From Lycium barbarum (Eukaryota > Streptophyta > Magnoliopsida > Solanales > Solanaceae), in NCBI RefSeq assembly GCF_019175385.1, contig NC_083344.1, positions 58,900,782 through 58,964,781 on the forward strand: a DNA stretch of 64,000 nt. Direction: 5' to 3'. Under the pieces are notes generated by a model, which had not been told where the DNA came from, searched no databases, and saw only the letters and a program-made list of their open reading frames with translations. Of this stretch, positions 10,133 to 21,105 are shown piece by piece. A program made the translations under genes and the position numbers. Each line of letters begins with the position of its first letter. Position 1 is the stretch's first letter.

Positions 10133-11493
10133 CTATAACAATATTAGTGAGTAACAAACATTAGATGTAGATGTCCAAGAACCTTATCCTGAACTAACAC
10201 TTTGTCTACAGAAATTTCGGCAGCATTTCCCCTGTAAATACAACAACCCCGAGAATTCAAGCCGGCCAAATTTATCAACAACCATACCAACAATTATTTC
10301 GACAATACCAACAATCTATTTGAAACATATTCCAACATTAGTAACCCGCTTTGACATAATTCAACGGCATTCCGTTTACATTCACTTTAACTACATACAA
10401 TCAAACCAACGCCAATGTTCGCATACTCCAACACTAATCCAATGTCATTTAAACAAGGCTCAAGAACATTTCAAACAATCCGCACAACATTCAAACAATC
10501 CAACCAAAACTCCATTCCACCCGAAACCTTCCAAATGCAACAAAAGCAACAACAATACATTTTCTTCTTTCAAATTCATGGACTATACCAACGATTCACA
10601 TGCTAGCAACATTATTTTCCATAATTACAAGAAGTGATATTATAGTCACTTTAGCTTCTAAAACAACTCTCCAACACTTACAACTTCAACTAGAATCATC
10701 AAGCTTTGATTATCAATATAGAATCCACAACAACAACAACCAAAACACTAGATAAAATAATTGAGTCATTATTCCTACACACACACACATACACACGGCC
10801 ACAATACATACATCCATATTTTCATGAATTTTACCCATTTCTACATACTACAACATACACAACCATCCATAACATATAAAAGAAGATTAATTCTTACCTT
10901 TTTCCCTTGATTTCCCTTTTGTCTAGAATTATGAACTTGCAACAAAGAGAGGTTTTCTTGCTCCAACAATTATACCACGTTAAAGAGGACCTTTGAATTA
11001 GTGGGAATACTAGAAGAAACTATTTTTTTGGATCAAATTTGGGAAGGCTTCAATTTTCCCTTCACTTGGCCGAATAGCTCCCTTGTTTGGGGTCTTCTCC
11101 AAGTTTCTTCTATTTTCCAAGTGTTAAGAATGAAAAATGTGAATAAATGGTCATCTTTTTATGTATATATATTAGGCCTCCATGTGGTCCTTGGACCACC
11201 CCCCATGGCCGGCCACTTGGCCCAATTTTTATCAAGCCCAATCCTTTTTTTTTTGTTTTGCACTTCATGAAGATTTATTTTCCAAATTTCAAATTTTCCC
11301 TTAGCCTCCCTCCATATTTTCATGAGTCATCTTGCGAATTTCCCTTTTTACCCCTAGCCTTTCTTAATATTTCCACATCAAATTTTTTTTTATAACCAAC
11401 TTATATACCAAACAAGATCAAAATATAGCCTTGTCTTTAACTTGTCGCAATTATCTCAAAATATACGAATGTGCAAAATACGGGATATAACAT

Positions 11494-11507
11494 CCTCCCC
11501 CCCTTTA
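11494..11507 (-). other. Polypurine tract, element B
   Basis: Read on the minus strand, CTAAAGGGGGGGAGGA-like purines directly precede the LTR start TGTTATATCCCG. Confidence 0.9.
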
Positions 11508-11528
11508 GAACATTCGTCCTCGAATGTT
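11508..11528 (-). other. Pre-PPT hairpin, element B
   Basis: AACATTCG/CGAATGTT stem with a 4-nt loop, adjoining the PPT as in A. Confidence 0.75.
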
Positions 11529-11639
11529 AAACTAGTCTTATAGGGTCTTACAAGCATTTCGGGGAGGTTAGCTTTTATAGTCATCACATATAATTCATTC
11601 ACCAATCAGTATAATCAATTAAGGAATTTAGATTACCTG

Positions 11640-11795
11640 TAGGCATAGGAAACAAGTGAGGGTACTTCTTCTTCATCTCTTCTTCAGCTTCCCAGGTCAT
11701 TTCTTCCCAGTTATCATTCCGCCACAATACCTTAACAAAAGCCACATTTTTGGTACGTAATCTTCACTTGATGATCTGATATGGCCACAGGCTAT
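11640..11795 (-). pseudogene. Chromodomain remnant of pol inside element B
   Basis: The minus strand translates to a decayed chromodomain end: TKNVAFVKVLWRNDNWEEMT, then WEAEEEMKKKYPHLFPMPTG. This matches the last part of the H pol (55440-55600) and those of D and G. The rest of pol is absent. It shows that B is a large internal-deletion derivative of an autonomous Tekay/Del element. Confidence 0.82.
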
Positions 11796-12776
11796 CCCTT
11801 GCTCTTACCTGACCCACAGTATTGCAGTCTTGCTTATCATGCTATAAATATCCATCGGCTTTTGGTGTTCTCCTTTCTTCGCCCCCTGTTTCTTTATGTC
11901 TTTGTCACTATCCTTTTTAATCTTTCATTCCAAATATGTACCCAAAAATATATGTACGTAATGTTTCTTTGCCAATTATTATCCTTCGCAGTCCAGTTGC
12001 GCTTATAGTGACTATGATCCGAATTCACCTAACTTCTTAGTTCGTAACATCTTCGAGTTCTTACTACAACTTTTTCTTTATTTCCTTCCCTCACATTTCT
12101 CGACAATACTTGTCTTTGATTTCTTTGTATTGGCGCTCACAGCGTCCTTCGTTATTTCTTGTTTGCTCTCCGGTGGGGATACCTTACAAATATGATCGAG
12201 CATCGCTTCACATCGATGATTCATATAAGTTCATAGCGTATATTCTCATGCTCCGTATAATTAATGGTCCATGAACTATTTTCTAGTATCCGATGAACTC
12301 TTTTATTTCACTCATAGGCACTGCGTCCTTTCTTTCCTTCAAAAATTTCCAAACTACCAATCGTTGGTATTTTTGTTTAATAGTCGTTGTTGTCCGAAAT
12401 ATCCCTTGAGTCTTATCATTCTCTCCATTATCCTTTATGAACTTAGCTTGTAGCCCTTTCTTGCTCTTTTTATTACTATTTAAAACATGTCGCTACGTAC
12501 TTAGGTACGGCGCAAATTTGCCCGATATGAGGGATTCAAATCATGTTCTGAACATATCATAATTCATGTTGGCATGAAGCATTCTCTTAAGGCGTCTTCC
12601 ATCCTTTCCCTTCATGCCGGCCTCATGATACACTCATTGTCAATTTGTTTTTACTTCTTTCATGTATTCTCTTGGTATGCCGATATGTTTTGAATTCTAG
12701 CCCCGAGCTAATAAATTTCCTTTTCTGGCTCTTGAAATTGTTATGATTCCTTTTAAGCCTAATATAATATGGCCTC

Positions 12777-12795
12777 CCCCCCCCCCCCCCCCCCC
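12777..12795. repeat. Poly-C/poly-G tract
   Basis: About 20 consecutive C (G on the element's sense strand). The length of such a run is uncertain in assemblies. Confidence 0.85.
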
Positions 12796-14241
12796 TTAAG
12801 GGGTTCTTTATATGCCAATAGTCCTTTTGTGAAGTCTTCGTTTATACCTTAATCCTCGTCTTTCCTTCCAACTCTGTGCACAACATATCGAAACTTCTTA
12901 CCATAAGCTTTCCTTTTCATTTTCTGTCTACATTATCATTCTTGTCAACATTCCCATATCTTCCTATCCACTATTAAATCTTTTCACCCATTTAGCTTAC
13001 TTACTCGTAGTGCTTCTTAACTACGCGCTTGTGGTGGGACAGTGCGTCCATGTTGTCTCGAGCGTCCTGCTACTTTGACCTTAGCATAAATTCCTTACAG
13101 ATTACATTCCCTCTATTCTCGCTCATCGAACCTTTAACCATGTTTATGATGCTGTGACCGAGCGGTCTCCCATGCACGTCCCTTGGATTGCATTCCATTT
13201 CCTTTGAGATCAAATCTTCCAGACCTCACATGAATTTTTGCTCCACACCATTAATCTCCCAATCAACAATGTCGACCCATTAGTATACTTTTCCTACTTT
13301 CATCCTTAACCTTCCCTAGGTTCCTTCCTCCTCGGACACTTTTCTTCTTTTGCCATTTGTGGCATCGGCTCTGAAGTTCGTAAAATTTTTACCTTAAACG
13401 CGCAAATTCGTATTATTTCCAAGTCATCCTTTCCGGAAAGCATTTCCATGTCCGAGGCAACCATATTAATATAGCTGCACATTTTATTCCTTTATATACC
13501 TTTCAAGGACCTAAATCTCCAAGCATCGTCGCAAGGCCTAATCATTCTTTTCTTGCTTCACATCCCTCGTCATAGTCACTATTCCTTCAGTCCCACTTAT
13601 TGAAATTGGTTTTCGAACTCCACACATTCCTCTTTTGTTCCATGTTACCATACTTTATCCTTTTCACGTGCCTACCTTTGAATTTTTATCCAAATAGTCT
13701 CGTACCTTTACCGGTAATTTCTCTCGGCGGTTTCACTCACCAAGGTTTTCTTAACTTGCATCTTTTCCCGACATCTGATCTCCTTGCCTTCCATTTACTC
13801 ACACTCTTTCTTTTCCAAATATCGTTGTATTAAAATTTCCAATCTTAACCCGTAGTAAAAATAATAGCAGCTTATCTTGTAACACTCGTACCATCTATTT
13901 TTGCTATCACTTGAACTTCAGTACCCTTATTCGATTGATGCCTTCCATATCGTAGCACCGGTTGCTGGGACACACATCACATGTCCGTCAATATAATCAC
14001 ATAGGGGATATCATGCGCATTCAAATAATTACTGCCAACTTGCTCACAAAATACCTCCAAACGCTATTCAAGCCTATCCAAATTCTAGAGCTGTGATGCA
14101 CTCTCTGTCTCTTCACCAGTCTAGTCTGCCTCGTCCTACGCGACCTCTTAGGGTCTCCAACCTTCCCATATATTTTAGTTTCCCTTAGGCTACTCTAACC
14201 TTCACTTATCTCTTGTATCTGAATTTACAGAACTTTAGTGC

Positions 14242-14344
14242 ACTTCCTAGAGGGTCACCCATCCTAAGATTTCTCTCACCCCAGCACGCTTAACCCCGAA
14301 ACTTTGATGAAATCTGGTGACTTAATGCTGATATAATCGCGTCC
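14242..14344 (-). pseudogene. 5S rRNA-derived segment in element B (best preserved overall)
   Basis: The reverse complement is 103 nt long and aligns gaplessly with nt 1-103 of plant 5S rRNA. I count roughly 80 matching positions against the consensus recalled from memory. It begins GGACGCGATTATATCAGCAT, keeps GGTTAAGCGTGCT and GAGAG, and ends TAGGATGGGTGACCC then AGGAAGT. Most differences are C to T or G to A, as expected from decay of methylated DNA. It is flanked upstream by GAGGAAGT, matching its own last bases. Sense to the element, inside the internal domain and not in the LTR, so it differs from Cassandra TRIMs. Confidence 0.92.
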
Positions 14345-15152
14345 ACTTCCTCGCATGACCTTCATTACATGATCTGGAGCAAGTCGAGGTCTTACGGATT
14401 TCGAGACATTTTCGTAACATGTCTTTCTCCTTTACAATTACTATTTTACCCTTTTCAATCCTCAATATTCAGTTTTCACTCATATGTGTACTACTCTTCG
14501 TCCTAGATTCCTAGATTCCCGATGGTAGCAAATATACCTTCGTCGCCGTTACTTGTAAGTATTCGGATATCAGTCTGTTCGGATTCCCACTCACCATTCT
14601 TGTATAATAATATATAGCAAAACTGATTGTCGACTCTCTGAATCCTCCAACAGACCTTGTTCCTACTAAGCCTCGAATGTTATCCATTGCAATCCTTCGG
14701 ACTGCTAATCGTCCTTCTCGCTATTATTCTTCATGTCATGCCAAATCCATAGCTTCTCTAAAATATCACATCCCACTTATGGTCTGTTTACGATATTCCC
14801 TTTCCACACTTCTTCCTGTTAGGCGTACTCAACTAAATGACCTGAGTTTTGAACAATTCTGGCAGAATCTTCTTTTACAGTTCTTACTATTCAGAATCCA
14901 CACACAGCAAATACCAACAATGCCTCACAGGGCATACAGTCATACGACATATTCCAGCCACCCAGAGCTTCCAATTTCCAAATAACAGAACAAATGTATC
15001 AAGGCTTACTTCCATAACTTTCCATATCATTACTTACCTCCTTCCGTCGTATATAAAGCTTATATAAGGAATTCTCATTTCCTATGACTTGGCTCTATCG
15101 CACGGTCTAAGACAGAAAGAAGCGCAACAATCCCTAGATGCCCTGTAGCCTC

Positions 15153-15189
15153 CTGTTTATAAATGTGGGCGGATTCACACCCATAAACA
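15153..15189 (-). other. Leader stem-loop, element B
   Basis: Minus strand GTTTATGGGTGTG pairs imperfectly with CCACATTTATAAAC, just after the PBS in the sense direction. Confidence 0.55.
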
Positions 15190-15234
15190 GGACTCTACTG
15201 GACACGACTTTGCAGACAACCCCTAGGAAAACCT

Positions 15235-15246
15235 ACTCTGATACCA
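15235..15246 (-). other. Primer-binding site, element B
   Basis: TGGTATCAGAGT on the minus strand: one mismatch to the tRNA-Met complement, three bases from the LTR end. Confidence 0.9.
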
Positions 15247-15249
15247 CTT

Positions 15250-15624
15250 TGACACACCCTAATCTCGCTAAGGTGCGATGGGCACCCGACCCTTACTTAG
15301 GGCCGAGCGAACCCTCAGACCCTTAGTGCACACATAATCTTCTTAGACTTTTAAATCAAATAAAGATGAAATACAAAGTACAACTTTCAGAAATATTCTT
15401 TTTCATCGTTATTATCGAATCCAACAAAATCTGTAATCATGTAGAATTTATTACATAACACAGAATGACATATCGGCTGATGGAGCCGCTTACAAAACTG
15501 ACATTCTATACCCACGACTCTGTCTGCAAAGTCTCTAACATTAATCAGAAATCATAGCACATATACTCTGACACGGCAGCACTCCAGGAGCAAATGCAGT
15601 TTACCAACGTCGCTGGAACATCTT
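15250..15624 (-). repeat. Element B 5' LTR, part 1
   Basis: Starts TGACACACCC (plus strand). Matches 8687 onward. Interrupted at 15624 by C with ATCTT duplicated. Confidence 0.94.
15620..15624. repeat. TSD of element C (left copy)
   Basis: ATCTT, repeated at 24296-24300. Confidence 0.95.
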
Positions 15625-16962
15625 TGTTATATCCCGTATTTTTGAACGTCAGATTATTTGCTGAGATGGGACCCACACATCAAGATTTTTTTGGGACATC
15701 TGAAAATTCATATGAATCACATATGAGAAGTTAAACACAACTCAAGAAGGACCCTTGGGCCAAATCAAAGTGGAAGTCCTCCAAACGAATATTTTAAGAA
15801 AACGTTTTCGGGTGATCTGACTTCAAGGGGCAAAAACGGTATTATAAGTTTGGAATTTGGAAAAGTACCAAGACCTAGAAGTTGTAGATAATTGAATTAG
15901 CTTTCCAACCATAGGTCGTGGTTCCCCAGGTGACGTCGGTACAAGGAGATATGAACGTTTTAAGGTCGAAAGGTCAGTGGGCTAGGCCCAACTCGGGACC
16001 AAACCGAGTTGGCCCAAAAAAATCAAAACAAATACTAAGGCCCAAATTTGTGAGGCCCAACCGGCCATGGTTATGGCCCAAGCCCATATTACATAAAATT
16101 TGGTCAATAAATAAGATGACTAAGTCATCTTTATCACACAACCTCTAGAACATTCAAGAAGTTGAAGAACAAGAAAGAGAAGGAGAAAAGTTGAAGGCCA
16201 TTTCGGCCAAGATCAAATTTCCAAGGAAAAATTGATAAACATTCTTCAAAAATCATTTTCTACCAAGTAAAGGGTGATTAACAAGGTGGAGTTGTTGTTG
16301 GAGCAAGAAAAATTCAAAATCATACAAATTGTCAAGTTGTAGTCAAGTGAGAAGTTGAAGAAGAAAGGTGAGTTTTGATCTTTTTTTATGTGTTATATAT
16401 GGTTTATATGTGTTGTAGTATGCTAAAATGGATGAAATTCATGAAGGAGAGAAATATAGTACATGGCCGTGTGTATGTATATATGTGTAGGAGTCATGCT
16501 TAAATTATTTTAATTAGTGTTTGGTTGTTATTGTTGTGAATGATATGTGGAAAATGGAAGTTGAATGAATTTTGAGAAGTTGTAGTGTGTATGTTGGTGT
16601 TGGTCATGTGGTTATGGTGAAAAAATGGAAGAGAATGAGTCAATTTTATTTAGTATGATTTTGTTGGAATATAGATTATGAGGTTGTTATTGTTTTCATT
16701 AAAGTTAGAAAGTTTTTGGAAGAAGTAGTAAGTCGATTGAATATGGAAGTTGTTAGTATTGTTGTTGTTGGAATTGTGGTTGATATTTTGGCCGGGTTTG
16801 AATTCCCGGGATTGTTGTTGATTGAAATTAGCCAAGTTGAACTTGGTGGGATGGAGTATTTATAGGGGAAGTGCTGCCGAAATTTCGGTAGCCAAATGTT
16901 TCCTTAAGAATTCAACTCTAAGTACCCTAATAAGAGTTTTGGTAAACATGACCAATTTGCAG

Positions 16963-17014
16963 ATTTTGACGAGATTGCGACGTGAATTTGGAATAGCAAA
17001 AGGAGCGGAAAGAG
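16963..17014 (+). other. Candidate micro-exon, element C 5' LTR
   Basis: 52 nt between CCAATTTGCAG (AG 16961-16962) and AAAGAG|GTATGTAAGG (GT 17015). A CCCTAAT branch-point-like motif lies about 30 nt upstream. Confidence 0.6.
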
Positions 17015-18353
17015 GTATGTAAGGCTTCACTCTTCTTTCTATGGCATGTCTTAGATGTAATAAGTCGAGTACGAGCCTCGGGGACAACCCTAGCCCCCGG
17101 AATCCGCATCCAAAGTTTTCCACTTTTTGTTCAATAGAATTGAACTAGAAAGTGTGCAAATGATGGAAAGACCTCTTAAACCCTTAGAACTTGCATAAGT
17201 GGGACCCGATTACCCTAGGACCCTCACAAGTAATGACATGACACGTAATATATGTAAATCATATACGTCACCCCATCCCGCCCGAGGTGGGCCCGCTACT
17301 CTCGTATTTTTCCTTACAGTCTTGCTTGACTTACTTAAAGTGAATCCAAAGGGAACTTTTATCCTGATTTCGTTACCAAATGATAAGTACTGTGACTCCT
17401 CTAACGAGGGCACTTCCATGACGATAATGATAACAATGATGTTAGATAAGAGAATATGCCTATGATACGTACTACCGGAACGACTCTATGACTAAGATGA
17501 CTAAGCTAAGTATCTTATGTAAACATGAAAATGATAAACTAATTTTTGAATATTATTTATATTTCCTAGCTATGACTTTATTTTCTAAAAGATTTCAAAG
17601 TCTATGAACTGTCATCTATGATGCCCCGATTTCATTCTACGTTTACTTTAATATTATTCCCCGTTGATAGTCTCACCTTAAAATACTCGTTCCTTCAAGG
17701 TGAGACAAAGCGATCACGAGTATTCTATAATGTAATCGGAGGTTACCGACTTTACGTCACTCCGATGACTACATGATGCTTCTTTGGGCTCTCCTGCGTG
17801 CATATGAGATATATGTTTATAGGATACGTAAATGCATATAAGACATGTAAATGTATGTAGGATATGCGTATATATTTTTAAAATATGCATATGACGAAAG
17901 AGCTAGAGCGCTATAGACGCTGATGTACCTACATGACACACGTATATGTATATGATAAAAGAGCTAGAGCGCTATAGACGTTGATATATGTACATGATAT
18001 ATGCATATGTATACGAGGGAAATGGAGGTAAGGGCAGAGCGTTATGAACGCATATCCACCTGATCAGTTGGCATTACATGATATGATATCGTCCCGGACG
18101 CGGGATGTGTATATTTATGGTTAAATGGATCGGCTGCCGACGCCTCGTCAATATGAGATGTCCTATTTTATATGTATATGTATATGAACAAGGAAAGATT
18201 CTTAAAGGAAAGCTAAGTACGCATAGCACCTGCCAAGGGTATATATATATATATACAGGTTATGTTTCTATCTCAGGACATGTGCTATTATTCTCTTATG
18301 TCGTTATTTCCGTTTTATACTTTCCGTATGCTACTATTCATGCCTTACATACT

Positions 18354-18411
18354 CGGTACACTATTCGTACTGACGTCCCTTCTTGTGGACGCTGCGTTTC
18401 ATGCCGCGCAG
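18354..18411 (+). other. Three-hairpin block, element C 5' LTR
   Basis: CGGTAC/GTACTG; middle stem GTCC/GGAC around CTTCTTGT (where A, B, H and I have C/G runs); CTGCG/CGCAG. Confidence 0.72.
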
Positions 18412-18824
18412 GTCAGCAGACAGGCGGATTTGATACTTAGAAGCTCTACCAGCAGTGTTGACAGTGCTCCAGTTATTCCGGAGCCTCACTTCCTTGGTAC
18501 TATTTTGTGTATATATATTCGGGCACAGCAGTACTCAGCCCTTTCTATGTATAAGTGTACTACGTCTAGAGGCTCGTAGACAGTTATGTACAGTCAGTTA
18601 AGTACAGTTAGATATATGGTGTTTTGGCATGTTAATGTTGATGTATAAGTGATAACGAAGTTTATTAGTCTATGTTCAGAATGACGCCGCTAATGTTAAT
18701 GTTCAAAAACAAAATGGCTCTGTTTACATGGCTTGCTAAGAGGTAAAGGTAAAACGATAGACAAGGGGTGCTCGGTACAAGTATCGGGTACTCGTCACGG
18801 CCCCTAGACGGGTCGTGACAGAAG

Positions 18825-18836
18825 TGGTATCAGAGC
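18825..18836 (+). other. Primer-binding site, element C
   Basis: TGGTATCAGAGC, four bases after the LTR. Confidence 0.95.
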
Positions 18837-18882
18837 AGTTCGGTCCTAGGAGTTTGTCTACGAGCCGTGTCCAGTAGAGTCT

Positions 18883-18917
18883 TGTTTATGGGTGTGTTGC
18901 GCGCCACACTTATAAAC
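18883..18917 (+). other. Leader stem-loop, element C
   Basis: GTTTATGGGTGTG / CACACTTATAAAC around TTGCGCGC, about 50 nt after the PBS. Confidence 0.6.
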
Positions 18918-19034
18918 AGGAGGCTACAGGGCATTTAGGAAATGTGACCTTCTTTGCATTCTGAAATCGTGCGATAGAGCTAAATTGCCAGGCTTCCATA
19001 TTCCTTTTCCTAAACCTGTGTTATGGTTTCATTA

Positions 19035-20579
19035 ATGCCGCCGAAGAAAAAGGCTACGATGGCCGAGAAAGCCAAGGGGGTGGCGGCCAGCAGAGTTGAA
19101 CGGGAGCAAGAAGAAGAAGAATCTCATAATGAGGCTCCCCCTCAGACTGTTCCTGCTCCCCCTGCACCAGCAGAGCAGGAAAGAGTTCCAGCTCCAGCCC
19201 CCGCACCTCCAGTTCCACCGCCAGCAGTTCCGGGCCAGCAGATGGCAGAGGCCATCCAGTTATTAACCCAGCTCGTTGCCGCACAGGCTCAGCGGCAAGA
19301 TGTAGACCTGGGAGGCAGAGCGGTAAGTGCAAGGGCCCGCGACATTATCACCCTGAAGCCTCCAGAGTTTTATGGATCAAAACCAGAGGAGGACCCGCAG
19401 AGTTTTATAGATGAGATGCTGAGGACTCTGGGGATCATACATGCTTCGGATACGGAATCCGTAGAGTTGGCTTCATACAGGCTGCGGGATGTGGCAGTTC
19501 TGTGGTACAGTAGCTGGATATCATCGAGGGGAGCAAATGCACCCCCTCCGGTTTGGCAGGAGTTCACTGAGGCGTTCCTGCGACATTTCCTACCGCCAGA
19601 GGTTCGACGGGCTCGATCCGATATGTTCTTAAACCTGAGACAGGGAAATATGAGCGTTCGAGAATACAGCCTCCATTTAAATTCATTAGCCAGGTATGCC
19701 CCAGCCATGATAGCGGATAAGGGAGATCATGTACACCGATTTGTGAGTGGGCTAGGGCCACATTTGGTTAAGGAATGTTTGACAGCTTCACTCCAGGACG
19801 GGATGACTATTACTCGAATCCAGGCCCACGCCCAAAATCTGGAGGAACAATATCAGCCACGGCGAGAGGAGCGTTACCCAGATAGGGGTTCCAGAAAAAG
19901 GGGCAGGTTTTCCAGGACTAGAAGCGAGTACAGAGGGGGACAGGCACAAGAGCTATTCAGGCATTCAGAACAACCGGCGGCCAGTGCACCGCCTCGATTT
20001 ACGGATAGGGGACTTGACCGTTCTACTCACTCGCGACCAGATCAGGGTACTAAGGCGTCAGGATCCCAGTATAGAGCTGATTCTAGCAGGATGATGCCAC
20101 CCCCGCCACGGTGTGCGCGATGTGGTAGACCACATTCTGGAGAGTGTCGCGCAGGTACAGGTGCATGTTATACTTGTGGGCGGGTTGGCCATTTGATGCG
20201 TGATTGCCCACTGAGGTATGAGGGAGACCAAGCCCAGCCCGTCGGGTCCGCGGTTGGTTCATCGTCGACCGTACGCCCTCTTGGACAGACTTCCCAAGCT
20301 CAAGCGGGCCGCGGCCAAGGTAGAGGAGGGACACCTAGTTCAGCTGGTCCTCCGCACCGCCTATATGCATTGAGAGGACGACAGAACCCTGAGCCTTCCG
20401 CAGACGCGGCCACAGGTACTTTTTCGGCACCTTCTATGATGTGTATGTTAATTGATTCGGATTCTATCCTATCCTACGTTGCCTTTATATTGCTGATCAT
20501 ATTAAGAATTCAGAAATTAGGACGAAAGGTAGCCATACGCACAGGTAAGAAGACGAATACTAGAGATTGCGGAGGTTAG
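19035..20579 (+). CDS. gag: Gag polyprotein with a truncated protease start (514 aa), element C
   Basis: Capsid/nucleocapsid protein that packages element RNA in cytoplasmic particles. I chose the ATG at 19035 because MPPKK is the start shared with D, G (MPKKK) and H; an in-frame ATG lies 12 nt upstream. Residues about 10-90 are Glu-rich then Pro/Ala-rich. Residues about 100-270 are the retrotransposon Gag domain (FYGSKPEEDPQSF, ELASYRLRDV, FLRHFLPPEVRRAR, NLRQGNMSVREYS). Two zinc-binding motifs follow: CARCGRPHSGEC (from about 360) and CYTCGRVGHLMRDC (from about 378). The frame reaches the protease start but reads LIDSDS where relatives have LIDPGS, then runs into unrelated sequence. The gag part has no stop codon, unlike gag in D, G and H. 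Confidence 0.92.
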   Translation: MPPKKKATMAEKAKGVAASRVEREQEEEESHNEAPPQTVPAPPAPAEQERVPAPAPAPPVPPPAVPGQQMAEAIQLLTQLVAAQAQRQDVDLGGRAVSARARDIITLKPPEFYGSKPEEDPQSFIDEMLRTLGIIHASDTESVELASYRLRDVAVLWYSSWISSRGANAPPPVWQEFTEAFLRHFLPPEVRRARSDMFLNLRQGNMSVREYSLHLNSLARYAPAMIADKGDHVHRFVSGLGPHLVKECLTASLQDGMTITRIQAHAQNLEEQYQPRREERYPDRGSRKRGRFSRTRSEYRGGQAQELFRHSEQPAASAPPRFTDRGLDRSTHSRPDQGTKASGSQYRADSSRMMPPPPRCARCGRPHSGECRAGTGACYTCGRVGHLMRDCPLRYEGDQAQPVGSAVGSSSTVRPLGQTSQAQAGRGQGRGGTPSSAGPPHRLYALRGRQNPEPSADAATGTFSAPSMMCMLIDSDSILSYVAFILLIILRIQKLGRKVAIRTGKKTNTRDCGG

Positions 20580-21105
20580 AACTGTAAATAAAAGAAGAGA
20601 TGTGTTACGCGGCGTTTCGAAAACTGCTAAGACCCCAACTCGTTCCATAATATGTGATATAAGTAGTGCGAGGGAGTGGGGGCGAAAATACTAACGCTAA
20701 GACGCTGAAATGCTCTAAAGTTTCAAGGTTAAGCGTGCTAGGTGAGAGTAATTTCATGATGGGTGACCCCCTGGAAAATATGCTGAAATTTTCACAAATG
20801 TGGGAACAAGAGACGAATGTGAAGCTAGGTAGTCCAATGTAAATTAGAGTGTGTGGAGTGGTTACAAACCCTATAAAAGTCATGTAGGCTGAAACGGACA
20901 AGACTAACGGAAGAGGAGAAAGCGTGACAGAAAGGGGACTTATTAACGTGGGGCCAACGTTCGGAGCTTACTCAATGGACTTACGACATAAAAGCGACCT
21001 AAGCGACATGTGAGATGTCTACGAAGGAGACCTCCCCCGAAGTATTATGATACACTATGAGGCCAGTTTAACATTTGAGGACGAATGTTCTAAAGGGGGG
21101 GAGAA
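20500..21105 (+). other. Element C post-gag non-coding tail
   Basis: Homologous to the internal domain of A (for example GCCATACGCACAGGT and GTCATACACACAGGT), joined directly to the protease start. This marks the deletion junction that removed pol. Contains the 5S-like segment, a pre-PPT hairpin (21070-21090, one mismatch) and the PPT (21092-21105). Confidence 0.82.
20677..20779 (+). pseudogene. 5S rRNA-derived segment in element C (most diverged)
   Basis: 103 nt equivalent to the A and B copies, with GGTTAAGCGTGCTA, GTGAGAGTA and GATGGGTGACCCCCTGG kept. The 5' half is recognisable mainly through A and B. A TTTT lies about 10 nt downstream. Upstream flank CGAGGGAGT matches the AGGAAGT flank in the other two. 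Confidence 0.82.

Larger units (their letters stand above)
8687..11492 (-). repeat. Element B 3' LTR (2806 bp)
   Basis: Begins TGTCACACCC and ends GATATAACA on the plus strand. About 400 bp shorter than the other LTR because of a deletion near 9822 (the missing part is at about 25080-25480). It also lacks part of the first hairpin of the conserved block. Confidence 0.94.
11493..15249 (-). other. Element B internal domain, non-coding
   Basis: The minus strand is purine-rich and aligns with the internal domain of A through its 5' part, including the 5S-like segment. Near the PPT it keeps a chromodomain-coding scrap of pol. No gag, protease, RT or integrase frame is visible in 3.76 kb. A run of about 20 C at 12777-12795 corresponds to an interrupted G/A tract in A. 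Open frames up to about 100 codons show no recognisable motif. Confidence 0.85.
15625..18820 (+). repeat. Element C 5' LTR (3196 bp)
   Basis: TGTTATATCCCG...GGTCGTGACA. Contains donor AAAG|GTGAGT (GT at 16368), micro-exon 16963-17014, hairpin units at about 17915-18060 and the three-hairpin block. Confidence 0.96.

Noticed and set aside
14242..14344. Functional 5S rRNA gene or Cassandra TRIM
   Set aside because: Too many substitutions, missing the last 17 nt, no 5S spacer or TRIM termini. It lies inside the internal domain of a large gypsy element.
11781..14985. Plus-strand frames in the B internal domain
   Set aside because: Antisense to the element and low-complexity; the only recognisable protein here is the minus-strand chromodomain scrap.
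19054..19761. Minus-strand frames opposite C gag
   Set aside because: Shadows of the gag frame, which has clear homology on the plus strand.
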